From a virus, in IMG/VR virus record IMGVR_UViG_3300037963_000139, positions 1-22,853 of that record: DNA of 22,853 nt; one strand, 5' to 3'. Every line of letters begins with the position of its first letter. The first letter of the stretch is position 1. Shown here piece after piece: positions 1 through 7,765 of the stretch. The notes under the pieces were generated by a model. The model saw nothing but the letters and a program-made list of their open reading frames with translations. It did no database searches and was not told the DNA's origin. Position numbers and translations under genes: made by a program.

Positions 1-684
1 GCAGGTTTTAATGGCGTTAAAGACAATGTATGCTATATCCATAGTACATACCTAGACAATAAAGAAAACCTCTCTAAGAGCTTCCTAGAGCGTATTAAGG
101 CTATAAAGCATAGGAACTTTAAAAAGTATCAGCATAAAATAATGGGTGGATGGCTAGACAAAGCAGAGGGTGTAGTGTTTGATAATTGGAGTATAGGAGA
201 GTTTAATCCCGATGGATTGCAAACATCATGCGGTATGGATTTTGGATTTAGTGTTGACGTTGATACCTTAACAGAAGTGGCAATAGACAAAAGGAAGATG
301 AAGATATATTTAAAAGAGCATATTTATAAAAATGGATTAAAGAGCCATGACTTAGCTAAGTTAATATTAGACAAAGTAGGCAATACGCTTATTATTGCAG
401 ATTCAGCAGAACCTAGACTAATAGCAGACTTAAAGCATTTAGGAGTAAATATAAAGCCTGTTAAAAAAGGAACTATTGAAAGCGGCATAACAAGGATGCA
501 AGATTATGAATTAGTCATAACACCTGAATCAACTAATATAGCTAAGGAGTTAAACAACTATGCCTATCAGGACAAAGGCTCTAAGTTATACATAGACAAT
601 TACAATCATGCAATAGATGGCATTAGATATAACGTAATTTATCACTTAGACAATCCAAATGCAGGTAAGTATTTTGTGCAATAA
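1..684 (+). CDS. terL: Terminase large subunit, C-terminal part (5' end outside window)
   Basis: The reading frame is open from base 1, so this is the 3' part of a longer gene; 227 residues are visible and the ATPase domain lies upstream. The protein is the packaging motor that cuts concatemeric DNA and pumps it into the prohead. The visible part looks like the RNase H-fold nuclease domain of large terminases. Three spaced acidic motifs fit the metal-binding triad: GMDFGF (Asp at 238-240), IADSAEP (Asp at 400-402) and NHAIDGIRY (Asp at 616-618). The ATG at 142 is internal: the upstream codons in the same frame, for example the stretch with YIHSTYLDNK, read as normal terminase sequence. A GC-rich hairpin follows the stop. 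I infer the family from motif order and spacing, and the phage context supports it. Confidence 0.9.
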   Translation, partial: AGFNGVKDNVCYIHSTYLDNKENLSKSFLERIKAIKHRNFKKYQHKIMGGWLDKAEGVVFDNWSIGEFNPDGLQTSCGMDFGFSVDVDTLTEVAIDKRKMKIYLKEHIYKNGLKSHDLAKLILDKVGNTLIIADSAEPRLIADLKHLGVNIKPVKKGTIESGITRMQDYELVITPESTNIAKELNNYAYQDKGSKLYIDNYNHAIDGIRYNVIYHLDNPNAGKYFVQ

Positions 685-688
685 AAAA

Positions 689-711
689 GGGGCGGCATTA
701 CGCCAACCCCC
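689..711. terminator. GC-rich hairpin after terL, with its U-tract on the minus strand
   Basis: GGGG (689-692) pairs with CCCC (707-710), and GGC (694-696) pairs with GCC (702-704), with a five-base loop and a small internal loop. On the + strand a run of six A precedes the hairpin and no T-run follows. Read on the minus strand it is a hairpin followed by six T, the form of an intrinsic terminator. It may act as a 3' end or RNA stabiliser for terL, or block antisense transcription. Confidence 0.5.
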
Positions 712-768
712 TAACAAGAGAAATGAAAACGTGGCAAAGATAATAAAAAAAACTAAATATTAACTATT

Positions 769-782
769 TCTATTATATATTA
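769..782 (+). promoter_or_regulatory. Late control motif, copy 1 (before the tail block)
   Basis: TCTATTATATATTA ends one base before the ATG at 784. It matches the copies at 10325, 11059 and 13485, except that the palindromic core is imperfect here. The 32 bases at 751-782 match 10306-10337 at 27 positions. I infer a phage-specific promoter or operator. No TAnnTTTG host-type element is present here. Confidence 0.5.
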
Positions 783-783
783 G

Positions 784-1386
784 ATGAAAGTTGCAATTAA
801 AAAAAAGGGTAAAAAAAAGCAGTACAAATTAATTGAGAGTTGGGAGGATGTAACATTAGAGAAGTGGATTAAATTAATAAACATTAATGATAATGATAAA
901 AGTAAAGAGGCATTAGAAACCATAGCACTTTTATCAGACATTCCTAAAAAGCTGATTAACCAATTAGGAATACAAGATGTAGCATTAATATTAAGTAAGA
1001 TAGCAGAGTTACAAAAAAAGGCAAATAGTTCTTTAAAAAAGATAATTGAGATAAATGGCAAAAGATACGGATTTCATCCTAGCCTATCAGATATAACATT
1101 AGGTGAGTATGCTGATTTAGAGGCTTTTATGAAAAATGATTTGCAGCAAAATTTAGCAAATGTAATGGCGATTCTTTACAGACCAATTATTGAAGAGGGA
1201 GAGAATGGATTTTATACTATTGAGAGTTATGATGGCAAAATAGATAAGAGGGCGGAAGAGATGAAAAAAATGAGTTCGGAGCAAGTGCAATCTGCCCTGG
1301 TTTTTTTTTGGATTTTCGTAAAGGGGTTGTTAATGACTTTGGAGTTATCTTTGATTCGCAGCATGAGGGAAACGAAACAGCAATAG
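784..1386 (+). CDS. Tail assembly chaperone, short form (G-like)
   Basis: A 200-residue protein that is lysine-rich at the start (KVAIKKKGKKKQ) and mostly helical after that. I recognise the stretch GFHPSLSDITLGEYADLE from Bacteroidota phages, but it has no well-known biochemical name. The assignment as a G-type tail assembly chaperone rests on architecture: near its end the frame crosses nine T (1301-1309), and a -1 slip there joins it to an 85-residue frame ending at 1565, as in the gpG/gpGT pair of lambda. Such proteins bind the tape measure during tail assembly. The short form ends 25 codons after the slip site at TAG 1384-1386. A distance of about 7 kb to the tape measure gene is unusual for this role. 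The ATG at 784 lies just after the late motif. Confidence 0.6.
   Translation: MKVAIKKKGKKKQYKLIESWEDVTLEKWIKLININDNDKSKEALETIALLSDIPKKLINQLGIQDVALILSKIAELQKKANSSLKKIIEINGKRYGFHPSLSDITLGEYADLEAFMKNDLQQNLANVMAILYRPIIEEGENGFYTIESYDGKIDKRAEEMKKMSSEQVQSALVFFWIFVKGLLMTLELSLIRSMRETKQQ
1302..1308 (+). other. Probable -1 programmed frameshift site (T TTT TTT)
   Basis: In the frame of the 784 gene the codons read CTG GTT TTT TTT TGG, so a T TTT TTT heptamer sits in the correct register for simultaneous -1 slippage, inside a run of nine T (1301-1309). After slippage, reading continues as TTG GAT TTT CGT into the frame that ends at 1565. Ribosomal slippage, RNA polymerase slippage on the T-run, or a homopolymer sequencing error would all look the same here. 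Confidence 0.6.
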
Positions 1387-1565
1387 CAACTGAAGATTTT
1401 GCAAGTCAATGGAATTGGTTCGGAGTGATGTATAGACTAGCAGGAGGGCAAATAGTAAATTTAGAAGCAGTAACCAAATTAAATCTTTATGAGTGTTTAA
1501 CATGGTTAACGTATGAAACAGAATTAGATTCACAAAATAGAGTAAAATATGGCAGTAACCAATAA
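1308..1565 (+). CDS. Tail assembly chaperone, -1 frame extension (T-like)
   Basis: An 85-codon open frame in the -1 register relative to the 784 gene. It has no convincing start of its own: its first codon is a TTG inside the T-run, with no leader. Read as a continuation of residues 1-175 of the 784 protein, it gives a 260-residue fusion. The segment is coding-like, with WNWFGVMYRLAGG and a helical end, NLYECLTWLTYETELDS, similar in character to T domains of tail chaperones. Its stop overlaps the next gene's ATG (1549) by 17 bases, consistent with translational coupling. Alternatively the 784 and 1308 frames are a single gene split by an indel in the T-run. Confidence 0.6.
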   Translation: MDFRKGVVNDFGVIFDSQHEGNETAIATEDFASQWNWFGVMYRLAGGQIVNLEAVTKLNLYECLTWLTYETELDSQNRVKYGSNQ

Positions 1566-2097
1566 GACATACAACAACGTAATAGAAACTCTAGCAAGGC
1601 TAGGTGAGTATCACGACCAAATACAAACAGTTTCAGTTGGTGATATTTTTGATATTAATTTAGAGAAAATGGAAAAAATGCCTTTGTTGCATATTAATCC
1701 TGTTAATGTTACAACAGGTGATGCACAGCTTACCTATAACTTTCAAATATTTATTTGTGATTTAGTTAGCGAAAAGGATAACTGGCAAACCCACAATGCA
1801 AAAGGATTAACAAAGCTAATAGACAATAAAAACAACGAGCAACAAGTATATAATCAAACTTTAGAAATAGCAACAGATTTTATAGGGATGTTAAGACATA
1901 GTACAAGACAATCATTAGCAGGTGTTGATGATATTAATAAGCCTTTGTACTTTACGCAAGACCAGTTTACAATAGAGCCATTTAGCGAGAGGTTTGATAA
2001 TTTGCTATGCGGTCAAGTGTTCCAAATTGGCATCTTAGTAATGAATGACTTTGATACTTGTAATATTCCTGTAACGGATGCAGGAGCAGGATACTAA
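1549..2097 (+). CDS. Conserved phage structural or tail-joining protein, function uncertain
   Basis: A 182-residue protein without signal peptide or membrane segment. The N-terminus (YNNVIETLARLGEYHDQI) is helical, followed by alternating strands and helices, and it ends with NLLCGQVFQIGILVMNDFDTC. I have seen this type of protein next to tail genes in Bacteroidota phages, where it usually remains hypothetical. Size, fold pattern and position between the chaperone and a gp10-like protein would suit a tail terminator or completion factor, but no diagnostic motif proves it. It overlaps the chaperone extension by 17 bases, and its stop TAA shares a base with an ATG at 2097, so the junction looks translationally coupled. 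Confidence 0.5.
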   Translation: MAVTNKTYNNVIETLARLGEYHDQIQTVSVGDIFDINLEKMEKMPLLHINPVNVTTGDAQLTYNFQIFICDLVSEKDNWQTHNAKGLTKLIDNKNNEQQVYNQTLEIATDFIGMLRHSTRQSLAGVDDINKPLYFTQDQFTIEPFSERFDNLLCGQVFQIGILVMNDFDTCNIPVTDAGAGY

Positions 2098-2113
2098 TGC
2101 TTAAGTTTAGAAT

Positions 2114-2521
2114 ATGGAAGATAGAGATACAAATAATACCACCAAAGATAACAATAAAGTTATGAGTTTTGATGATGTAATAGACATGGCAGAAGCTGTT
2201 AGTATTAAAATGGCTAGTTATAATGACTACCCACAATCAGCAACTAACAATGCTAAACGTGCATTAAAATGGGTGGAAAAAAACGGATGGGGTTCTTGCG
2301 GAGAGGCAACAGGAAAAAAAAGAGCAAGGATGTTAGCAAATAGAGAAAACATCAGCCGAGATACGATTGCAAGAATGGCATCATTTAAAAGACATCAACA
2401 ACATAAAGACGTTCCATATAGTGAGGGATGTGGTGGTTTAATGTGGGATGCATGGGGTGGCACATCAGGTATTGAGTGGGCAATAAGAAAATTAAAACAA
2501 ATAGATAAAAATAAAAAATAA
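2114..2521 (+). CDS. Small conserved Bacteroidota-phage domain protein (KRHQQ/WDAWGG type)
   Basis: A 135-residue protein. From about residue 37 it carries a very conserved-looking block with these landmarks: AKRALKW, NGWGSCGEATGKKRA, ISRDTIARMASFKRHQQ, EGCGGLMWDAWGG and IEWAIRKL. I recognise this block from Bacteroidota phages, sometimes as a separate gene and sometimes attached to head proteins; its biochemical role is not known to me. The two Cys-Gly motifs and several invariant-looking Trp and His residues suggest a compact fold. The first 16 residues (Asn/Thr/Asp-rich) look non-conserved, and ATG 2162 (residue 17, giving MSFDDVIDMAEA) is a plausible alternative start. A 22-codon frame at 2097-2165 would link the previous stop to that ATG through TAATG and ATGA overlaps. 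Confidence 0.65.
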   Translation: MEDRDTNNTTKDNNKVMSFDDVIDMAEAVSIKMASYNDYPQSATNNAKRALKWVEKNGWGSCGEATGKKRARMLANRENISRDTIARMASFKRHQQHKDVPYSEGCGGLMWDAWGGTSGIEWAIRKLKQIDKNKK

Positions 2522-2526
2522 CAATT

Positions 2527-2976
2527 ATGGCAAATTTAGTAGTAACAGTATCTGAAAGTGTAACCATTAATGGGGCTTTAAGAGGTTCATCAAACAGCTT
2601 AACAGTTACAGATATAACAGATACTTTTGAAAGGGTAATAACATGCCCTCATACAGCAACAACAACAATAGCAACATTTTCATCAAATGTATATGATAGT
2701 GCAGGAGCATTAGACAAAGAAAATGTGAGATATATTAGAGTTTCTAACTTATCAGCCACTCATGATATAGAAATCGGAGTAGCAGGAACAGCTTCTAATT
2801 ATTCCATGTTAATACCTGCCGGAAACTCACACCTTATAGCTAGGGCAGATGATGTTATGTTGGCAGAAGCTGATGCGGTTCCTACTTATGGCTCTTTAGC
2901 AGATATTGCTAAATTAGAAGTAAGACCAACAGCAACAACAGATGTAGATGTAGAAATATTTGTAGCTAGTATATAA
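2527..2976 (+). CDS. Small beta-rich virion protein, unknown
   Basis: A 149-residue protein, rich in Thr, Ser, Ala and Val with alternating polar and hydrophobic residues, and nearly free of Cys and Trp. It has no signal peptide. The pattern (short strands such as NLVVTVSESVTI, YIRVSNLSATHDIEIGVAG and VDVEIFVASI) suggests a beta-sandwich structural protein. Position inside the tail block, five bases after the previous gene and sharing one base (TAATG) with the next, suggests a virion component such as a tail or decoration protein. I do not recognise a named family. The ATG at 2527 is the only good start. Confidence 0.5.
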   Translation: MANLVVTVSESVTINGALRGSSNSLTVTDITDTFERVITCPHTATTTIATFSSNVYDSAGALDKENVRYIRVSNLSATHDIEIGVAGTASNYSMLIPAGNSHLIARADDVMLAEADAVPTYGSLADIAKLEVRPTATTDVDVEIFVASI

Positions 2977-3542
2977 TGGAAACCAACAATCTTGAAAGGT
3001 ATTTAGAAAGCTTTGGTAAATATATAGTCAAACAGGCTAGAACTAATTTAACCAAAGGTAAAAAAAATGTAGATAAAAATCTATACAATTCTCTAAGCTT
3101 TAAGGTTGTTGAAGATTCAGGCGGATTTACTTTGGAACTTTACATGGCAGATTATGGTAAATATGTAGACAAGGGAGTTTCAGGAACTAAAAAGGCTCAA
3201 AAATATACAGACTACAAAGGCGAAACAAAAACCACACCATACAAACGTGCAAAACAACCACCATCAGGATTAATTGAGAGATGGATAAAAAAAAGAGGCA
3301 TAAGAGGTAGGGTAGATAAAAAATGGAAGAGTGCAGGAAACAGAGGGGGGCAGTTTATAACAGATAAATCCTTTGCCTTTTTAATTTCAAGAAGCATTAA
3401 GTTTAATGGAACAAAAGGAATTAGTTTTTTTCAAAGACCATTAATGTTAGGATTAAAAAGATTTCGCAAAGAAATGTTATCGGCTGTTAAAAAAGATATA
3501 TTAAACACTTTAGACAAAGCACCTAATACAACAGTAAAATAA
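2976..3542 (+). CDS. HK97 gp10-like tail completion (neck) protein
   Basis: A 188-residue basic protein. The N-terminus is helical (YLESFGKYIVKQARTNL), then comes the hallmark YGKYVDKGVSGTKK, where HK97 gp10-type proteins have a conserved Y-x-x-Y/F-V-x-x-G motif, followed by Pro- and Lys-rich segments and a helical C-terminus (PLMLGLKRFRKEMLSAVKKDI). Family members sit at the head-tail junction and help finish tails. The length is slightly above the usual 110-160 residues because of an insert around residues 95-130 (KKRGIRGRVDKKWKSAGNRGG). It begins by sharing one base with the previous stop (TAATG). Family recognition is by motif only, without a search. Confidence 0.65.
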   Translation: METNNLERYLESFGKYIVKQARTNLTKGKKNVDKNLYNSLSFKVVEDSGGFTLELYMADYGKYVDKGVSGTKKAQKYTDYKGETKTTPYKRAKQPPSGLIERWIKKRGIRGRVDKKWKSAGNRGGQFITDKSFAFLISRSIKFNGTKGISFFQRPLMLGLKRFRKEMLSAVKKDILNTLDKAPNTTVK

Positions 3543-3548
3543 AAAAAT

Positions 3549-5000
3549 ATGTCAGTTCAAAATTCAGTAATAGAGCAACAACCACTATACCCTACAATGC
3601 CTGTGGGGCAGGATGTTATTTTTGTAATATCAAATGATGATGCGGTAGCAAATTATGAAAAGGTAAAATTTATAGTTGATATACATATTAGCAGTACAAC
3701 ACCGCCTGATGTTACAACCACAAATGATTTAGTTGGCAGTTATAAAACAACGCCTAATAATGCAGGTGTGGGAATGTTTGATTTACGTAATGTTTTAGAA
3801 AACTATGTAGAGGCAGATAATATGGCTGCTGATGGCAGTAGTTATAAATCAACAGTAACAAGTCCTGAAGAAAGACATCCTATACATTTAATAGATAAGT
3901 ATTCCGTAAACAATAATACTACTAGATACATGGCATTAGTATTTGCAGTAGAATTTTTGGGAGCAACAGATGCAGCAGGGAATCAGGATGCAAACACAGT
4001 TCGCAGGCAGGTAGGAACAGAAGTAAATTCAGATTTATTTGTTTTATTTAATGGCTATTTAAAATATACTGATAAATTGATGATGGGAACCCCTGTAAAC
4101 AATAATTTTGGATTTACAATGGTTGATTTCTTTCCTGCTGCTGTTGGGCTTCCTTTTGTAACTGATAAAAAGTTTTTAACAAATGCTCCATTAATACAAT
4201 ATGCTAATTTAGAAGATTACGGAACACTTGCTTTTTTAGCACCAACAGATTTAATAGGCAATAATGTAACATCAATAAAAATATCATATTTTGATTCAGC
4301 AGGGGCGGCAGTAGGAACGCCTGATACAGTAACTAAAAGCATAGGAACAGGGGCTTATACTGTTTGGGATGCTGAGATAAATAAACAAATTGTATTTTTT
4401 GGTTGCTATCCTGGCAATTTACAAAATTGGAGTACAACCTTTCAGGCTAATACATCTACAATAAGCTATTATACCATTAAGGCTTTAGATGCAAGTGGTG
4501 ATGATTCTACAAAAACTTATACAATAAACATTAATTGTCCTGATGGTTTTGGCTATGAATCTATTAGGCTTTGTTGGCTTAATCAATGGGGTGCTTGGGA
4601 TTACTACACGTTCACAAAAAAATCAACTAGAACCATATCTACAAGCGGCACAACTTACACACAATTGCCAGGAACTTGGAACTCATCTTTATATAGGCTA
4701 GATACTTACAAAGGCGGTAAAAAAGCATTAAGAAGAAATGCAACTGAAAGGATTAGTATGAACACAGACTTTGTAAAAGAAGATGATAATGTAATGTTTG
4801 AAGAACTAACAAACAGCCCAGAAGTTTATTTGTTAGAGGGCTACCAAACTGATGAAAACTTTGCGGCATTAAATCAATATGTAACACCTGTAACATTAAG
4901 CAGTTCATCATTTACTAAAAAAACAATAGCTAATGATAAATTGATACAATATTCTTTTGAGGTAGAAAAAACAAAAATGCTAAGAACACAATCTGTATAA
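3549..5000 (+). CDS. Large tail or adsorption structural protein, unknown
   Basis: A 483-residue protein with beta-rich composition, many Thr, Asn and aromatic residues, and no signal peptide. Visible landmarks are VIFVISNDDAVANYEKVKFIVDIH near the N-terminus, GMFDLRNVLENYV around residue 75, and WLNQWGAWDYYTFTKKSTRTI around residues 345-365. The combination of an FDLRNVLENY-type motif with a GAWDYY motif is familiar from Bacteroidota phage tail proteins, but I know of no demonstrated function. It lies between the gp10-like protein and a 921-residue tail protein with which it shares the TAATG junction, so I infer a tail-tip or baseplate component. Confidence 0.5.
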   Translation: MSVQNSVIEQQPLYPTMPVGQDVIFVISNDDAVANYEKVKFIVDIHISSTTPPDVTTTNDLVGSYKTTPNNAGVGMFDLRNVLENYVEADNMAADGSSYKSTVTSPEERHPIHLIDKYSVNNNTTRYMALVFAVEFLGATDAAGNQDANTVRRQVGTEVNSDLFVLFNGYLKYTDKLMMGTPVNNNFGFTMVDFFPAAVGLPFVTDKKFLTNAPLIQYANLEDYGTLAFLAPTDLIGNNVTSIKISYFDSAGAAVGTPDTVTKSIGTGAYTVWDAEINKQIVFFGCYPGNLQNWSTTFQANTSTISYYTIKALDASGDDSTKTYTININCPDGFGYESIRLCWLNQWGAWDYYTFTKKSTRTISTSGTTYTQLPGTWNSSLYRLDTYKGGKKALRRNATERISMNTDFVKEDDNVMFEELTNSPEVYLLEGYQTDENFAALNQYVTPVTLSSSSFTKKTIANDKLIQYSFEVEKTKMLRTQSV

Positions 5001-7765
5001 TGAATACACAACTAATATTATATCCACAATCTTATACAGGGCAGTATAACACTACAACCAATACTTATACTATTGGTTCTACTGAGTTTGTTGTTGACGG
5101 CATGAACTTTAGCACTATAAACTCAGCACCAACATACGAACAGTTATTAGCTACTTTTTATCCGCCTGCTATTATTGCAGCAGCACCGCCTTCTATTATA
5201 AATTCATGGTATAAATTTAGGGCAGCATACGCAATACCACAGGCTGCATATCCTAGCAATGTTGGTAGTACATTGATTTTAAATTCTACCTCTAATCCTA
5301 CAATGACAGGGGTATATCAAAGACTTTCAGGCTTGACAATAGGGCAAAATTATGATATTACAGTAGATGTTGGTTCTATTAATAATGAAAGTTTAGACAT
5401 TAGGGCTTATGATGGCTCAACACAAATTGCAATACAGCAGTTTGCTGCGCCAATTACAGTAGGAACTTATACTTGTACGTTTACTGCAACTGCTGCTGAT
5501 AATACAATTAGTATTGCTTCTACTAGTTCAGTAGCAGGAAATTTAGTGATTAACAGTATATCGGTACTACAACAAGGGGCAGGAAATACAACTACAACTT
5601 ATCAATTAGAAGATGGGCAGGTTATATGCGACCTGTATGAAGATGAAAATATACCATTAACTTTAAGTGTTGATGATTTTAAAAATGCAGCAGAGCAGGT
5701 ACAATCTTACTCTAAGGCTTTTAAGCTACCAGGCACTAAAAAGAACAATTTAATATTTGATAATATCTTTGAGGTAACACGTTCTACAACAGGGCTAGTA
5801 TTTAATCCATATGTTAAAACTAAAAGTATTTTAAAGCAGGATGGATTTATTTTATTTGAGGGCTATTTAAGATTAATAGATATACAAGAAAAGCAGGGCG
5901 AGATAAGTTACAATGTGAACTTATATTCAGAGGTGATAGCCCTAGCAGACATGCTAGGAGAGGCTACATTAGCAGATTTAGGTTTTGAAGAGTTAGAGCA
6001 TGACTACGTAAAATCAAATATTAAAAATAGTTGGAACACATCAGGAACAGGAATTGCTTATACTAATTCTAATGCATCAGGATTTAGAGATGATTATAGC
6101 ACATTAAAATATCCGTTTTGTGATTGGAACCATCAGATGTTAGTGGCTAATGGTTCAACAGGCTCAGGGGCTACATTAGGCAACCCTGAATTAACACTAT
6201 TAGAGCAGGGATTTAGACCTTTTATTCAGGCTAAGTATTTAATAGATAGAATTTTTTATCAAACAGGCTCTCCATTTAGCTATACAAGTGAGTTTTTTAA
6301 TACTGATGAGTTTAAGGAATTATACATAGACTTTAACTGGGGCGAACAGAATCATGGAGCGGCTCCTGATAGAACAGATACGCTAAAAAGAGAATCGGAT
6401 TTATCTACTATACAAAATATGACTCAATCATTTGAGCCTGTGCAACTACAAACTTTTGTAAGTGGAAACAACGCTTTATATGCTAACCACAGATTTACCT
6501 CTGATGTAGCTAATTTAGAAGTGTCAGGCTCAGTAAGAATACAATTAGAAAATACAAGTTCATTGCAAACTAGAAGTTCTACTATGGCTTTTGGTAGGTA
6601 TAATCAGGGTGGGGCTGTAATTGAATATTTTGAAGTTGTTAATGTAGATATTGCACCATTAGGCTCAGGAGCCTTAAATGTTACTTTTGATACAATATTA
6701 AATCCTGGCGAGTTTTTAATGCCTGTTGCTAAACAGGATAGTAATGCAGGGGATGTAAGAGTTTCAACAGGAACCACGTCATTTTTTGATGTATCATATA
6801 ACAACCATGCAGCAACAGTAGAATCTCTATTAATAAAAGAACGTGGCGATTTGTCACAATGGGAACTAATAAAAGGTATAATGACAATGTTTAACTTAGT
6901 TTCAATACCTGATAAATCAAATCCTAATAATATATTAATAGAGCCTTATAATGATATATTTTTAAACAACGCTAATAGTAAGCAATTAGATTGGACTAGC
7001 AAAATAGATGTAGAAGAGGTTAAATTAACACCACTAACAGAATTAAAAAGATTAACTACTTTTAAATTTGTAGAGGATGATGATGATTATGCTTTTAATC
7101 TTTACAAAGGGGCGGTACAAGGGCATTTATATGGCTCTAAAATTTTTGATGCTTCTGTTTCTGGTGGTGGTTTGCCTACAATATTAACAGGAGAGGAAGA
7201 AATAATAGCAGAACCATTTGCAGCAACAGTACCTAAGCCTTTGATGTCGCAGTTTTCTGATTTTATTACACCTGCAATATATTCTTATAATGCTGATGAT
7301 GGCACTTCGCAGGGGTTTGCAAATAGCCCTAGAATTATGTTTAACAATGGCGTAAAGACTTTAACAAGTTGCACGTATTATATCCCTGCTCAAAATACAG
7401 AAGCAGGAGAGCAAATGACAGACTTTTTACAGTTTAGCCATTTAACAGATATTCCAACTGTAACAACAATACCACCATTAGCAACAGATACAAATGATTT
7501 TCACTTTGGGGATTGTCAGCTAATAAATCCAATAGGAAACGCAACAACAAACAACCTATTCTATCTTTATTGGCTACCTTATTATAATGAGTTATACAAT
7601 CCTGATACAAGGACTATGACATTAAAAGTAAATTTAACTCCAGGTGATATGAACAGCTTTAATTTCTTTGATACTGTATTTATCAAAAACAGAGAATATA
7701 GAGTAAATAAAATAGATTACAAACCAGGCGATTTAGCAACAGTAGAATTTATACTTATTATATAA
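5000..7765 (+). CDS. Large tail-tip / adsorption protein with a carbohydrate-binding-like region
   Basis: A 921-residue protein. Residues about 70-190 read like a jelly-roll carbohydrate-binding module (LTIGQNYDITVDVGS, then SLDIRAYDGS and TYTCTFTATAADNTISI). From about residue 200 there is a block I associate with Bacteroidota phage tail proteins: ENIPLTLSVDDF, SYSKAFKLPGTKKN and GFILFEGYLRLIDIQEKQG. The end has NREYRVNKIDYKPGD. The middle is beta-rich with no catalytic motif that I can name. The size and position among adsorption genes suggest a tail-tip or hub protein contacting host glycans. It shares one base with both neighbours (TAATG at 5000 and 7765), so the three large proteins are probably translated together. 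Confidence 0.55.
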   Translation: MNTQLILYPQSYTGQYNTTTNTYTIGSTEFVVDGMNFSTINSAPTYEQLLATFYPPAIIAAAPPSIINSWYKFRAAYAIPQAAYPSNVGSTLILNSTSNPTMTGVYQRLSGLTIGQNYDITVDVGSINNESLDIRAYDGSTQIAIQQFAAPITVGTYTCTFTATAADNTISIASTSSVAGNLVINSISVLQQGAGNTTTTYQLEDGQVICDLYEDENIPLTLSVDDFKNAAEQVQSYSKAFKLPGTKKNNLIFDNIFEVTRSTTGLVFNPYVKTKSILKQDGFILFEGYLRLIDIQEKQGEISYNVNLYSEVIALADMLGEATLADLGFEELEHDYVKSNIKNSWNTSGTGIAYTNSNASGFRDDYSTLKYPFCDWNHQMLVANGSTGSGATLGNPELTLLEQGFRPFIQAKYLIDRIFYQTGSPFSYTSEFFNTDEFKELYIDFNWGEQNHGAAPDRTDTLKRESDLSTIQNMTQSFEPVQLQTFVSGNNALYANHRFTSDVANLEVSGSVRIQLENTSSLQTRSSTMAFGRYNQGGAVIEYFEVVNVDIAPLGSGALNVTFDTILNPGEFLMPVAKQDSNAGDVRVSTGTTSFFDVSYNNHAATVESLLIKERGDLSQWELIKGIMTMFNLVSIPDKSNPNNILIEPYNDIFLNNANSKQLDWTSKIDVEEVKLTPLTELKRLTTFKFVEDDDDYAFNLYKGAVQGHLYGSKIFDASVSGGGLPTILTGEEEIIAEPFAATVPKPLMSQFSDFITPAIYSYNADDGTSQGFANSPRIMFNNGVKTLTSCTYYIPAQNTEAGEQMTDFLQFSHLTDIPTVTTIPPLATDTNDFHFGDCQLINPIGNATTNNLFYLYWLPYYNELYNPDTRTMTLKVNLTPGDMNSFNFFDTVFIKNREYRVNKIDYKPGDLATVEFILII

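Noticed and set aside
780-1061. Minus-strand open frames of 60-110 codons throughout, e.g. 780-1061, 8325-8660, 8785-9108
   Set aside because: Each lies opposite a better + strand gene, has low-complexity or hydrophobic composition caused by the AT-rich complement, and has no leader or conserved motif.
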